A DNA stretch of 64,000 nucleotides from Panagrolaimus kolymaensis (taxonomy: Eukaryota; Nematoda; Chromadorea; Rhabditida; Panagrolaimidae). The notes under the pieces were generated by a model that did no database searches, had not been told where the DNA came from, and worked only from the letters and a program-made list of their open reading frames with translations. Below, piece after piece: positions 21,301 through 34,600 of this stretch (its first letter is position 1; each line of letters begins with the position of its first letter). The stretch is from the NCBI GenBank assembly GCA_028622995.1, contig JAJQJQ010000114.1, positions 23,029 to 87,028 on the forward strand. The letters are read 5' to 3'. The translations under genes were made by a program, and so were the position numbers.

Positions 21301-24300
21301 TCTGAAAATAAAAGAAACCCTGAATCAACAAAAAAATTAAAAGCTATGGATTTTTTTTATTATTCTTTACTAAATATTTGTCACAAGCTTTTCGGCGTGA
21401 TGATGCTTTTCAAGAAGAAATCCACCGAAATAGTAAGCTTTTCGGCGTGATGATGCTTTTCTAGAAGCAATCCACCGAAATAGTAATGTCAGTTATTAAA
21501 TCAGGCAATGTCTGAAATTATAAAAAACCCTGAATCAACAAAAAAATTAAAAGCTATGGATTTTTTTTATTATTCTTTACTAAATATTTGTCACAAGCTT
21601 TTCGGCGTGATGATGCTTTTCAAGAAGCATTCCAACGAAATAGTAAGCTTTTCGGCGTGATGATGCTTTTCAAGAAGCATTCCAACGAAATAGTAAGCTT
21701 TTCGGCGTGATGATGCTTTTCAAGAAGCATTCCAACGAAATAGTAAGCTTTTCGGCGTGATGATGCTTTTCAAGAAGAAATCCACCGAAATAGTAAGCTT
21801 TTCGGCGTGATGATGCTTTTCAAGAAGCAATCCACCGAAATAGTAATGTCAGTTATTAAATCAGGCAATGTCTGAAAATAAAAGAAACCCTGAATCAACA
21901 AAAAAATTAAAAGCTATGGATTTTTTTTATAATTCTTTACTAAATATTTGTCACAAGCTTTTCGGCGTGATGATGCTTTTCAAGAAGCATTCCAACGAAA
22001 TTGTAAGCTTTTCGGCGTGATGATGCTTTTCAAGAAGAAATCCACCGAAATAGTAAGCTTTTCGGCGTGATGATGCTTTTCAAGAAGCAATCCACCGAAA
22101 TATTAATGTCAGTTATTAAATCAGGCAATGTCTGAAAATAAAAGAAACCCTGAATCAACAAAAAAATTAAAAACTATGGAATTTTTTTATTATTCTTTAC
22201 TAAATATTTGTCACAAGCTTTTCGGCGTGATGATGCTTTTCAAGAAGCATTCCAACGAAATAGTAAGCTTTTCGGCGTGATGATGCTTTTCAAGAAGAAA
22301 TCCACCGAAATAGTAAGCTTTTCGGCGTGATGATGCTTTTCAAGAAGCATTCCAACGAAATAGTAAGCTTTTCGGCGTGATGATGCTTTTCAAGAAGCAA
22401 TCCACCGAAATAGTAATGTCAGTTATTAAATCAGGCAATGTCTGAAAATAAAAGAAACCCTGAATCAACAAAAAAATTAAAAGCTATGGATTTTTTTTAT
22501 TATTCTTTACTAAATATTTGTCACAAGCTTTTCGGCGTGATGATGCTTTTCAAGAAGCATTCCAACGAAATAGTAAGCTTTTCGGCGTGATGATGCTTTT
22601 CAAGAAGCATTCCAACGAAATAGTAAGCTTTTCGGCGTGATGATGCTTTTCAAGAAGCATTCCAACGAAATAGTAAGCTTTTCGGCGTGATGATGCATTT
22701 CAAAAAGCATTCCACCGAAATAGTAAGCTTTTCGGAATGATGATGCTTTTCAAGAAGCATTCCAACGAAATAGTAAGCTTTTCGGCGTGATGATGCTTTT
22801 CAAGAAGCATTCCAACGAAATTGTAAGCTTTTCGGCGTGATGATGCTTTTCAAGAAGCATTCCAACGAAATTGTAAGCTTTTCGGCGTGATGATGCTTTT
22901 CAAGAAGCATTCCAACGAAATAGTAAGCTTTTCGGCGTGATGATGCTTTTCAAGAAGCAATCCACCGAAATAGTAATGTCAGTTATTAAATCAGGCAATG
23001 TCTGAAAATAAAAGAAACCCTGAATCAACAAAAAAATTAAAAGCTATGGATTTTTTTTATTATTCTTTACTAAATATTTGTCACAAGCTTTTCGGCGTGA
23101 TGATGCTTTTCAAGAAGAAATCCACCGAAATAGTAAGCTTTTCGGCGTGATGATGCTTTTCTAGAAGCAATCCACCGAAATAGTAATGTCAGTTATTAAA
23201 TCAGGCAATGTCTGAAATTATAAAAAACCCTGAATCAACAAAAAAATTAAAAGCTATGGATTTTTTTTATTATTCTTTACTAAATATTTGTCACAAGCTT
23301 TTCGGCGTGATGATGCTTTTCAAGAAGCATTCCAACGAAATAGTAAGCTTTTCGGCGTGATGATGCTTTTCAAGAAGCATTCCAACGAAATAGTAAGCTT
23401 TTCGGCGTGATGATGCTTTTCAAGAAGCATTCCAACGAAATAGTAAGCTTTTCGGCGTGATGATGCTTTTCAAGAAGCATTCCAACGAAATAGTAAGCTT
23501 TTCGGCGTGATGATGCTTTTCAAGAAGCATTCCAACGAAATAGTAAGCTTTTCGGCGTGATGATGCTTTTCAAGAAGCATTCCAACGAAATAGTAAGCTT
23601 TTCGGCGTGATGATGCTTTTCAAGAAGCATTCCAACGAAATAGTAAGCTTTTCGGCGTGATGATGCTTTTCAAGAAGCATTCCAACGAAATAGTAAGCTT
23701 TTCGGCGTGATGATGCTTTTCAAGAAGCATTCCAACGAAATAGTAAGCTTTTCGGCGTGATGATGCTTTTCAAGAAGCATTCCAACGAAATAGTAAGCTT
23801 TTCGGCGTGATGATGCTTTTCAAGAAGCATTCCAACGAAATAGTAAGCTTTTCGGCGTGATGATGCTTTTCAAGAAGCATTCCAACGAAATAGTAAGCTT
23901 TTCGGCGTGATGATGCTTTTCAAGAAGCATTCCAACGAAATAGTAAGCTTTTCGGCGTGATGATGCTTTTCAAGAAGCATTCCAACGAAATAGTAAGCTT
24001 TTCGGCGTGATGATGCTTTTCAAGAAGCATTCCAACGAAATAGTAAGCTTTTCGGCGTGATGATGCTTTTCAAGAAGCATTCCAACGAAATAGTAAGCTT
24101 TTCGGCGTGATGATGCATTTCAAAAAGCATTCCACCGAAATAGTAAGCTTTTCGGAATGATGATGCTTTTCAAGAAGCATTCCAACGAAATAGTAAGCTT
24201 TTCGGCGTGATGATGCTTTTCAAGAAGCATTCCAACGAAATTGTAAGCTTTTCGGCGTGATGATGCTTTTCAAGAAGCATTCCAACGAAATTGTAAGCTT

Positions 24301-27300
24301 TTCGGCGTGATGATGCTTTTCAAGAAGCATTCCAACGAAATAGTAAGCTTTTCGGCGTGATGATGCTTTTCAAGAAGCAATCCACCGAAATAGTAATGTC
24401 AGTTATTAAATCAGGCAATGTCTGAAAATAAAAGAAACCCTGAATCAACAAAAAAATTAAAAGCTATGGATTTTTTTTATTATTCTTTACTAAATATTTG
24501 TCACAAGCTTTTCGGCGTGATGATGCTTTTCAAGAAGAAATCCACCGAAATAGTAAGCTTTTCGGCGTGATGATGCTTTTCTAGAAGCAATCCACCGAAA
24601 TAGTAATGTCAGTTATTAAATCAGGCAATGTCTGAAATTATAAAAAACCCTGAATCAACAAAAAAATTAAAAGCTATGGATTTTTTTTATTATTCTTTAC
24701 TAAATATTTGTCACAAGCTTTTCGGCGTGATGATGCTTTTCAAGAAGCATTCCAACGAAATAGTAAGCTTTTCGGCGTGATGATGCTTTTCAAGAAGCAT
24801 TCCAACGAAATAGTAAGCTTTTCGGCGTGATGATGCTTTTCAAGAAGCATTCCAACGAAATAGTAAGCTTTTCGGCGTGATGATGCATTTCAAAAAGCAT
24901 TCCACCGAAATAGTAAGCTTTTCGGAATGATGATGCTTTTCAAGAAGCATTCCAACGAAATAGTAAGCTTTTCGGCGTGATGATGCTTTTCAAGAAGAAA
25001 TCCACCGAAATAGTAAGCTTTTCGGCGTGATGATGCTTTTCAAGAAGCAATCCACCGAAATATTAATGTCAGTTATTAAATCAGGCAATGTCTGAAAATA
25101 AAAGAAACCCTGAATCAACAAAAAAATTAAAAACTATGGAATTTTTTTATTATTCTTTACTAAATATTTGTCACAAGCTTTTCGGCGTGATGATGCTTTT
25201 CAAGAAGCATTCCAACGAAATAGTAAGCTTTTCGGCGTGATGATGCTTTTCAAGAAGAAATCCAACGAAATAGTAAGCTTTTCGGCGTGATGATGCTTTT
25301 CAAGAAGAAATCCACCGAAATAGTAAGCTTTTCGGCGTGATGATGCTTTTCAAGAAGCAATCCACCGAAATAGTAATGTCAGTTATTAAATCAGGCAATG
25401 TCTGAAAATAAAAGAAACCCTGAATCAACAAAAAAATTAAAAGCTATGGATTTTTTTTATAATTCTTTACTAAATATTTGTCACAAGCTTTTCGGCGTGA
25501 TGATGCTTTTCAAGAAGCATTCCAACGAAATAGTAAGCTTTTCGGCGTGATGATGCTTTTCAAGAAGCAATCCACCGAAATAGTAATGTCAGTTATTAAA
25601 TCAGGCAATGTCTGAAAATAAAAGAAACCCTGAATCAACAAAAAATTAAAAGCTATGGATTTTTTTTTATTATTCCTTTACTAAATATTTGTCACAAGCT
25701 TTTCGGCGTGATGATGCTTTTCAAGAAGAAATCCACCGAAATAGTAAGCTTTTCGGCGTGATGATGCTTTTCAAGAAGCAATCCACCGAAATAGTAATGT
25801 CAGTTATTAAATCAGGCAATGTCTGAAATTATAAAAAACCCTGAATCAACAAAAAAATTAAAAGCTATGGATTTTTTTAATTATTCTTTACTAAATATTT
25901 GTCACAAGCTTTTCGGCGTGATGATGCTTTTCAAGAAGCATTCCAACGAAATAGTAAGCTTTTCGGCGTGATGATGCTTTTCAAGAAGCATTCCAACGAA
26001 ATAGTAAGCTTTTCGGCGTGATGATGCTTTTCAAGAAGCAATCCACCGAAATAGTAATGTCAGTTATTAAATCAGGCAATGTCTGAAATTATAAAAAACC
26101 CTGAATCAACAAAAAAATTAAAAGCTATGGATTTTTTTAATTATTCTTTACTAAATATTTGTCACAAGCTTTTCGGCGTGATGATGCTTTTCAAGAAGCA
26201 TTCCAACGAAATAGTAAGCTTTTCGGCGTGATGATGCTTTTCAAGAAGCATTCCACCGAAATAGTAAGCTTTTCGGCGTGATGATGCTTTTCAAGAAGCA
26301 ATCCACCGAAATAGTAATGTCAGTTATTAAATCAGGCAATGTCTGAAAATAAAAGAAACCCTGAATCAACAAAAAAATTAAAAGCTATGGAATTTTTTTA
26401 TTATTCTTTACTAAATATTTGTCACAAGCTTTTCGGCGTGATGATGCTTTTCAAGAAGCATTCCAACGAAATAGTAAGCTTTTCGGCGTGATGATGCTTT
26501 TCAAGAAGCAATCCACCGAAATAGTAATGTCAGTTATTAAATCAGGCAATGTCTGAAAATAAAAGAAACCCTGAATCAACAAAAAAATTAAAAGCTATGG
26601 ATTTTTTTTATTATTCTTTACTAAATATTTGTCACAAGCTTTTCGGCGTGATGATGCTTTTCAAGAAGAAATCCACCGAAATAGTAAGCTTTTCGGCGTG
26701 ATGATGCTTTTCTAGAAGCAATCCACCGAAATAGTAATGTCAGTTATTAAATCAGGCAATGTCTGAAATTATAAAAAACCCTGAATCAACAAAAAAATTA
26801 AAAGCTATGGATTTTTTTAATTATTCTTTACTAAATATTTGTCACAAGCTTTTCGGCGTGATGATGCTTTTCAAGAAGCATTCCAACGAAATAGTAAGCT
26901 TTTCGGCGTGATGATGCTTTTCAAGAAGCATTCCAACGAAATAGTAAGCTTTTCGGCGTGATGATGCTTTCAAGAAGCATTCCAACGAAATAGTAAGCTT
27001 TTCGGCGTGATGATGCATTTCAAAAAGCATTCCACCGAAATAGTAAGCTTTTCGGAATGATGATGCTTTCAAGAAGCATTCCAACGAAATAGTAAGCTTT
27101 TCGGCGTGATGATGCTTTTCAAGAAGCATTCCAACGAAATTGTAAGCTTTTCGGCGTGATGATGCTTTTCAAGAAGCATTCCAACGAAATTGTAAGCTTT
27201 TCGGCGTGATGATGCTTTTCAAGAAGCATTCCAACGAAATAGTAAGCTTTTCGGCGTGATGATGCTTTTCAAGAAGCATTCCAACGAAATAGTAAGCTTT

Positions 27301-30300
27301 TCGGCGTGATGATGCTTTTCAAGAAGCATTCCAACGAAATAGTAAGCTTTTCGGCGTGATGATGCTTTTCAAGAAGAAATCCACCGAAATAGTAAGCTTT
27401 TCGGCGTGATGATGCTTTTCAAGAAGCAATCCACCGAAATATTAATGTCAGTTATTAAATCAGGCAATGTCTGAAAATAAAAGAAACCCTGAATCAACAA
27501 AAAAATTAAAAACTATGGATTTTTTTTATAATTCTTTACTAAATATTTGTCACAAGCTTTTCGGCGTGATGATGCTTTTCAAGAAGCATTCCAACGAAAT
27601 TGTAAGCTTTTCGGCGTGATGATGCTTTTCAAGAAGAAATCCACCGAAATAGTAAGCTTTTCGGCGTGATGATGCTTTTCAAGAAGCAATCCACCCGAAA
27701 TATTAATGTCAGTTATTAAATCAGGCAATGTCTGAAAATAAAAGAAACCCTGAATCAACAAAAAAATTAAAAACTATGGAATTTTTTTATTATTCTTTAC
27801 TAAATATTTGTCACAAGCTTTTCGGCGTGATGATGCTTTTCAAGAAGCATTCCAACGAAATAGTAAGCTTTTCGGCGTGATGATGCTTTTCAAGAAGCAA
27901 TCCACCGAAATAGTAATGTCAGTTATTAAATCAGGCAATGTCTGAAAATAAAAGAAACCCTGAATCAACAAAAAAATTAAAAGCTATGGATTTTTTTTAT
28001 TATTCTTTACTAAATATTTGTCACAAGCTTTTCGGCGTGATGATGCTTTTCAAGAAGAAATCCACCGAAATAGTAAGCTTTTCGGCGTGATGATGCTTTT
28101 CTAGAAGCAATCCACCGAAATAGTAATGTCAGTTATTAAATCAGGCAATGTCTGAAATTATAAAAAACCCTGAATCAACAAAAAAATTAAAAGCTATGGA
28201 TTTTTTTTATTATTCTTTACTAAATATTTGTCACAAGCTTTTCGGCGTGATGATGCTTTTCAAGAAGCATTCCAACGAAATAGTAAGCTTTTCGGCGTGA
28301 TGATGCTTTTCAAGAAGCATTCCAACGAAATAGTAAGCTTTTCGGCGTGATGATGCTTTTCAAGAAGCATTCCAACGAAATAGTAAGCTTTTCGGCGTGA
28401 TGATGCATTTCAAAAAGCATTCCACCGAAATAGTAAGCTTTTCGGAATGATGATGCTTTTCAAGAAGCATTCCAACGAAATAGTAAGCTTTTCGGCGTGA
28501 TGATGCTTTTCAAGAAGCATTCCAACGAAATTGTAAGCTTTTCGGCGTGATGATGCTTTTCAAGAAGCATTCCAACGAAATTGTAAGCTTTTCGGCGTGA
28601 TGATGCTTTTCAAGAAGCATTCCAACGAAATAGTAAGCTTTTCGGCGTGATGATGCTTTTCAAGAAGCATTCCAACGAAATAGTAAGCTTTTCGGCGTGA
28701 TGATGCTTTTCAAGAAGCATTCCAACGAAATAGTAAGCTTTTCGGCGTGATGATGCTTTTCAAGAAGCATTCCAACGAAATTGTAAGCTTTTCGGCGTGA
28801 TGATGCTTTTCAAGAAGCAATCCAACGAAATAGTAAGCTTTTCGGCGTGATGATGCTTTTCAAGAAGCATTCCAACGAAATAGTAAGCTTTTCGGCGTGA
28901 TGATGCTTTTCAAGAAGCATTCCAACGAAATAGTAAGCTTTTCGGCGTGATGATGCTTTTCAAGAAGCATTCCAACGAAATAGTAAGCTTTTCGGCGTGA
29001 TGATGCTTTTCAAGAAGCATTCCAACGAAATAGTAAGCTTTTCGGCGTGATGATGCTTTTCAAGAAGCAATCCACCGAAATAGTAATGTCAGTTATTAAA
29101 TCAGGCAATGTCTGAAATTATAAAAAAACCTCATTCAACCAAAAAATAAAAAACTATGGAATTTTTTTATTATTCTTTACTAAATATTTGTCACAAGCTT
29201 TTCGGCGTGATGATGCTTTTCAAGAAGAAATCCACCGAAATAGTAAGCTTTTCGGCGTGATGATGCTTTTCTAGAAGCAATCCACCGAAATAGTAATGTC
29301 AGTTATTAAATCAGGCAATGTCTGAAATTATAAAAAACCCTGAATCAACAAAAAAATTAAAAGCTAAGGATTTTTTTTATTATTCTTTACTAAATATTTG
29401 TCACAAGCTTTTCGGCGTGATGATGCTTTTCAAGAAGAAATCCACCGAAATAGTAAGCTTTTCGGCGTGATGATGCTTTTCAAGAAGCATTCCAACGAAA
29501 TAGTAAGCTTTTCGGCGTGATGATGCTTTTCAAGAAGCATTCCAACGAAATTGTAAGCTTTTCGGCGTGATGATGCTTTTCAAGAAGCATTCCAACGAAA
29601 TAGTAAGCTTTTCGGCGTGATGATGCTTTTCAAGAAGCATTCCAACGAAATAGTAAGCTTTTCGGCGTGATGATGCTTTTCAAGAAGCATTCCAACGAAA
29701 TTGTAAGCTTTTCGGCGTGATGATGCTTTTCAAGAAGCATTCCAACGAAATTGTAAGCTTTTCGGCGTGATGATGCTTTTCAAGAAGCATTCCAACGAAA
29801 TTGTAAGCTTTTCGGCGTGATGATGCTTTTCAAGAAGCATTCCAACGAAATAGTAAGCTTTTCGGCGTGATGATGCTTTTCAAGAAGCAATCCACCGAAA
29901 TAGTAATGTCAGTTATTAAATCAGGCAATGTCTGAAAATAAAAGAAACCCTGAATCAACAAAAAAATTAAAAGCTATGGATTTTTTTTATTATTCTTTAC
30001 TAAATATTTGTCACAAGCTTTTCGGCGTGATGATGCTTTTCAAGAAGAAATCCACCGAAATAGTAAGCTTTTCGGCGTGATGATGCTTTTCTAGAAGCAA
30101 TCCACCGAAATAGTAATGTCAGTTATTAAATCAGGCAATGTCTGAAATTATAAAAAACCCTGAATCAACAAAAAAATTAAAAGCTATGGATTTTTTTTAT
30201 TATTCTTTACTAAATATTTGTCACAAGCTTTTCGGCGTGATGATGCTTTTCAAGAAGCATTCCAACGAAATAGTAAGCTTTTCGGCGTGATGATGCTTTT

Positions 30301-33300
30301 CAAGAAGCATTCCAACGAAATAGTAAGCTTTTCGGCGTGATGATGCTTTTCAAGAAGCATTCCAACGAAATAGTAAGCTTTTCGGCGTGATGATGCTTTT
30401 CAAGAAGCATTCCAACGAAATAGTAAGCTTTTCGGCGTGATGATGCTTTTCAAGAAGCATTCCAACGAAATAGTAAGCTTTTCGGCGTGATGATGCTTTT
30501 CAAGAAGCATTCCAACGAAATAGTAAGCTTTTCGGCGTGATGATGCTTTTCAAGAAGCATTCCAACGAAATAGTAAGCTTTTCGGCGTGATGATGCTTTT
30601 CAAGAAGAAATCCACCGAAATAGTAAGCTTTTCGGCGTGATGATGCTTTTCAAGAAGCAATCCACCGAAATAGTAATGTCAGTTATTAAATCAGGCAATG
30701 TCTGAAATTATAAAAAACCCTCATTCAACCAAAAAATAAAAAACTATGGAATTTTTTTATTATTCTTTACTAAATATTTGTCACAAGCTTTTCGGCGTGA
30801 TGATGCTTTTCAAGAAGCATTCCAACGAAATTGTAAGCTTTTCGGCGTGATGATGCTTTTCAAGAAGCAATCCAACGAAATAGTAAGCTTTTCGGCGTGA
30901 TGATGCTTTTCAAGAAGCATTCCAACGAAATTGTAAGCTTTTCGGCGTGATGATGCTTTTCAAGAAGCAATCCACCGAAATAGTAATGTCAGTTATTAAA
31001 TCAGGCAATGTCTGAAATTATAAAAAAACCTCATTCAACCAAAAAATAAAAAACTATGGAATTTTTTTATTATTCTTTACTAAATATTTGTCACAAGCTT
31101 TTCGGCGTGATGATGCTTTTCAAGAAGCATTCCAACGAAATAGTAAGCTTTTCGGCGTGATGATGCTTTTCAAGAAGCATTCCAACGAAATAGTAAGCTT
31201 TTCGGCGTGATGATGCTTTTCAAGAAGCATTCCAACGAAATAGTAAGCTTTTCGGCGTGATGATGCTTTTCAAGAAGCATTCCAACGAAATAGTAAGCTT
31301 TTCGGCGTGATGATGCTTTTCAAGAAGCATTCCAACGAAATAGTAAGCTTTTCGGCGTGATGATGCATTTCAAAAAGCATTCCACCGAAATAGTAAGCTT
31401 TTCGGAATGATGATGCTTTTCAAGAAGCATTCCAACGAAATAGTAAGCTTTTCGGCGTGATGATGCTTTTCAAGAAGCATTCCAACGAAATTGTAAGCTT
31501 TTCGGCGTGATGATGCTTTTCAAGAAGAAATCCACCGAAATAGTAAGCTTTTCGGCGTGATGATGCTTTTCAAGAAGCAATCCACCGAAATAGTAATGTC
31601 AGTTATTAAATCAGGCAATGTCTGAAATTATAAAAAACCCTCATTCAACAAAAAAATTAAAAGCTATGGATTTTTTTTATTATTCTTTACTAAATATTTG
31701 TCACAAGCTTTTCGGCGTGATGATGCTTTTCAAGAAGAAATCCACCGAAATAGTAAGCTTTTCGGCGTGATGATGCTTTTCTAGAAGCAATCCACCGAAA
31801 TAGTAATGTCAGTTATTAAATCAGGCAATGTCTGAAATTATAAAAAACCCTGAATCAACAAAAAAATTAAAAGCTATGGATTTTTTTTATTATTCTTTAC
31901 TAAATATTTGTCACAAGCTTTTCGGCGTGATGATGCTTTTCAAGAAGAAATCCAACGAAATAGTAAGCTTTTCGGCGTGATGATGCTTTTCAAGAAGCAT
32001 TCCAACGAAATAGTAAGCTTTTCGGCGTGATGATGCTTTTCAAGAAGCATTCCAACGAAATAGTAAGCTTTTCGGCGTGATGATGCTTTTCAAGAAGCAT
32101 TCCAACGAAATAGTAAGCTTTTCGGCGTGATGATGCTTTTCAAGAAGCATTCCAACGAAATAGTAAGCTTTTCGGCGTGATGATGCTTTTCAAGAAGCAT
32201 TCCAACGAAATAGTAAGCTTTTCGGCGTGATGATGCTTTTCAAGAAGAAATCCACCGAAATAGTAAGCTTTTCGGCGTGATGATGCTTTTCAAGAAGCAA
32301 TCCACCGAAATAGTAATGTCAGTTATTAAATCAGGCAATGTCTGAAATTATAAAAAACCCTCATTCAACCAAAAAATAAAAAACTATGGAATTTTTTTAT
32401 TATTCTTTACTAAATATTTGTCACAAGCTTTTCGGCGTGATGATGCTTTTCAAGAAGCATTCCAACGAAATTGTAAGCTTTTCGGCGTGATGATGCTTTT
32501 CAAGAAGAAATCCACCGAAATAGTAAGCTTTTCGGCGTGATGATGCTTTTCTAGAAGCAATCCACCGAAATAGTAATGTCAGTTATTAAATCAGGCAATG
32601 TCTGAAATTATAAAAAACCCTGAATCAACAAAAAAATTAAAAGCTATGGATTTTTTTTATTATTCTTTACTAAATATTTGTCACAAGCTTTTCGGCGTGA
32701 TGATGCTTTTCAAGAAGAAATCCAACGAAATAGTAAGCTTTTCGGCGTGATGATGCTTTTCAAGAAGCATTCCAACGAAATAGTAAGCTTTTCGGCGTGA
32801 TGATGCTTTTCAAGAAGCATTCCAACGAAATAGTAAGCTTTTCGGCGTGATGATGCTTTTCAAGAAGCATTCCAACGAAATAGTAAGCTTTTCGGCGTGA
32901 TGATGCTTTTCAAGAAGCATTCCAACGAAATAGTAAGCTTTTCGGCGTGATGATGCTTTTCTAGAAGCAATCCACCGAAATAGTAATGTCAGTTATTAAA
33001 TCAGGCAATGTCTGAAATTATAAAAAACCCTGAATCAACAAAAAAATTAAAAGCTATGGATTTTTTTTATTATTCTTTACTAAATATTTGTCACAAGCTT
33101 TTCGGCGTGATGATGCTTTTCAAGAAGAAATCCAACGAAATTGTAAGCTTTTCGGCGTGATGATGCTTTTCAAGAAGAAATCCACCGAAATAGTAAGCTT
33201 TTCGGCGTGATGATGCTTTTCTAGAAGCAATCCACCGAAATAGTAATGTCAGTTATTAAATCAGGCAATGTCTGAAATTATAAAAAACCCTCATTCAACC

Positions 33301-34600
33301 AAAAATAAAAAACTATGGAATTTTTTTATTATTCTTTACTAAATATTTGTCACAAGCTTTTCGGCGTGATGATGCTTTTCAAGAAGCATTCCAACGAAAT
33401 TGTAAGCTTTTCGGCGTGATGATGCTTTTCAAGAAGAAATCCACCGAAATAGTAAGCTTTTCGGCGTGATGATGCTTTTCTAGAAGCAATCCACCGAAAT
33501 AGTAATGTCAGTTATTAAATCAGGCAATGTCTGAAATTATAAAAAACCCTGAATCAACAAAAAAATTAAAAGCTATGGATTTTTTTTATTATTCTTTACT
33601 AAATATTTGTCACAAGCTTTTCGGCGTGATGATGCTTTTCAAGAAGAAATCCAACGAAATAGTAAGCTTTTCGGCGTGATGATGCTTTTCAAGAAGCATT
33701 CCAACGAAATAGTAAGCTTTTCGGCGTGATGATGCTTTTCAAGAAGAAATCCACCGAAATAGTAAGCTTTTCGGCGTGATGATGCTTTTCAAGAAGCAAT
33801 CCACCGAAATAGTAATGTCAGTTATTAAATCAGGCAATGTCTGAAATTATAAAAAACCCTCATTCAACCAAAAAATAAAAAACTATGGAATTTTTTTATT
33901 ATTCTTTACTAAATATTTGTCACAAGCTTTTCGGCGTGATGATGCTTTTCAAGAAGAAATCCACCGAAATAGTAAGCTTTTCGGCGTGATGATGCTTTTC
34001 AAGAAGCAATCCACCGAAATATTAATGTCAGTTATTAAATCAGGCAATGTCTGAAAATAAAAGAAACCCTGAATCAACAAAAAAATTAAAAACTATGGAA
34101 TTTTTTTATTATTCTTTACTAAATATTTGTCACAAGCTTTTCGGCGTGATGATGCTTTTCAAGAAGCATTCCAACGAAATTGTAAGCTTTTCGGCGTGAT
34201 GATGCTTTTCAAGAAGAAATCCACCGAAATAGTAAGCTTTTCGGCGTGATGATGCTTTTCAAGAAGCAATCCACCGAAATATTAATGTCAGTTATTAAAT
34301 CAGGCAATGTCTGAAAATAAAAGAAACCCTGAATCAACAAAAAAATTAAAACTATGGAATTTTTTTATTATTCTTTACTAAATATTTGTCACAAGCTTTT
34401 CGGCGTGATGATGCTTTTCAAGAAGCATTCCAACGAAATTGTAAGCTTTTCGGCGTGATGATGCTTTTCAAGAAGAAATCCACCGAAATAGTAATGTCAG
34501 TTATTAAATCAGGCAATGTCTGAAAATAAAAGAAACCCTGAATCAACAAAAAAATTAAAAACTATGGAATTTTTTTATTATTCTTTACTAAATATTTGTC
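18391..34600 (+). repeat. Satellite array, long central block
   Basis: Continuous array with no gene, in runs of 2 to about 20 monomers. It includes a homogeneous run of 16 identical-type monomers at 23297-24096, several e/f pairs (ATTTCAAAAAG then TCGGAATG), and repeated TTTCTAGAAG (XbaI-containing) terminal monomers. Occasional 1-bp indels occur in the monomers (for example about 26,960 and 27,070) and in the spacers. Confidence 0.95.
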
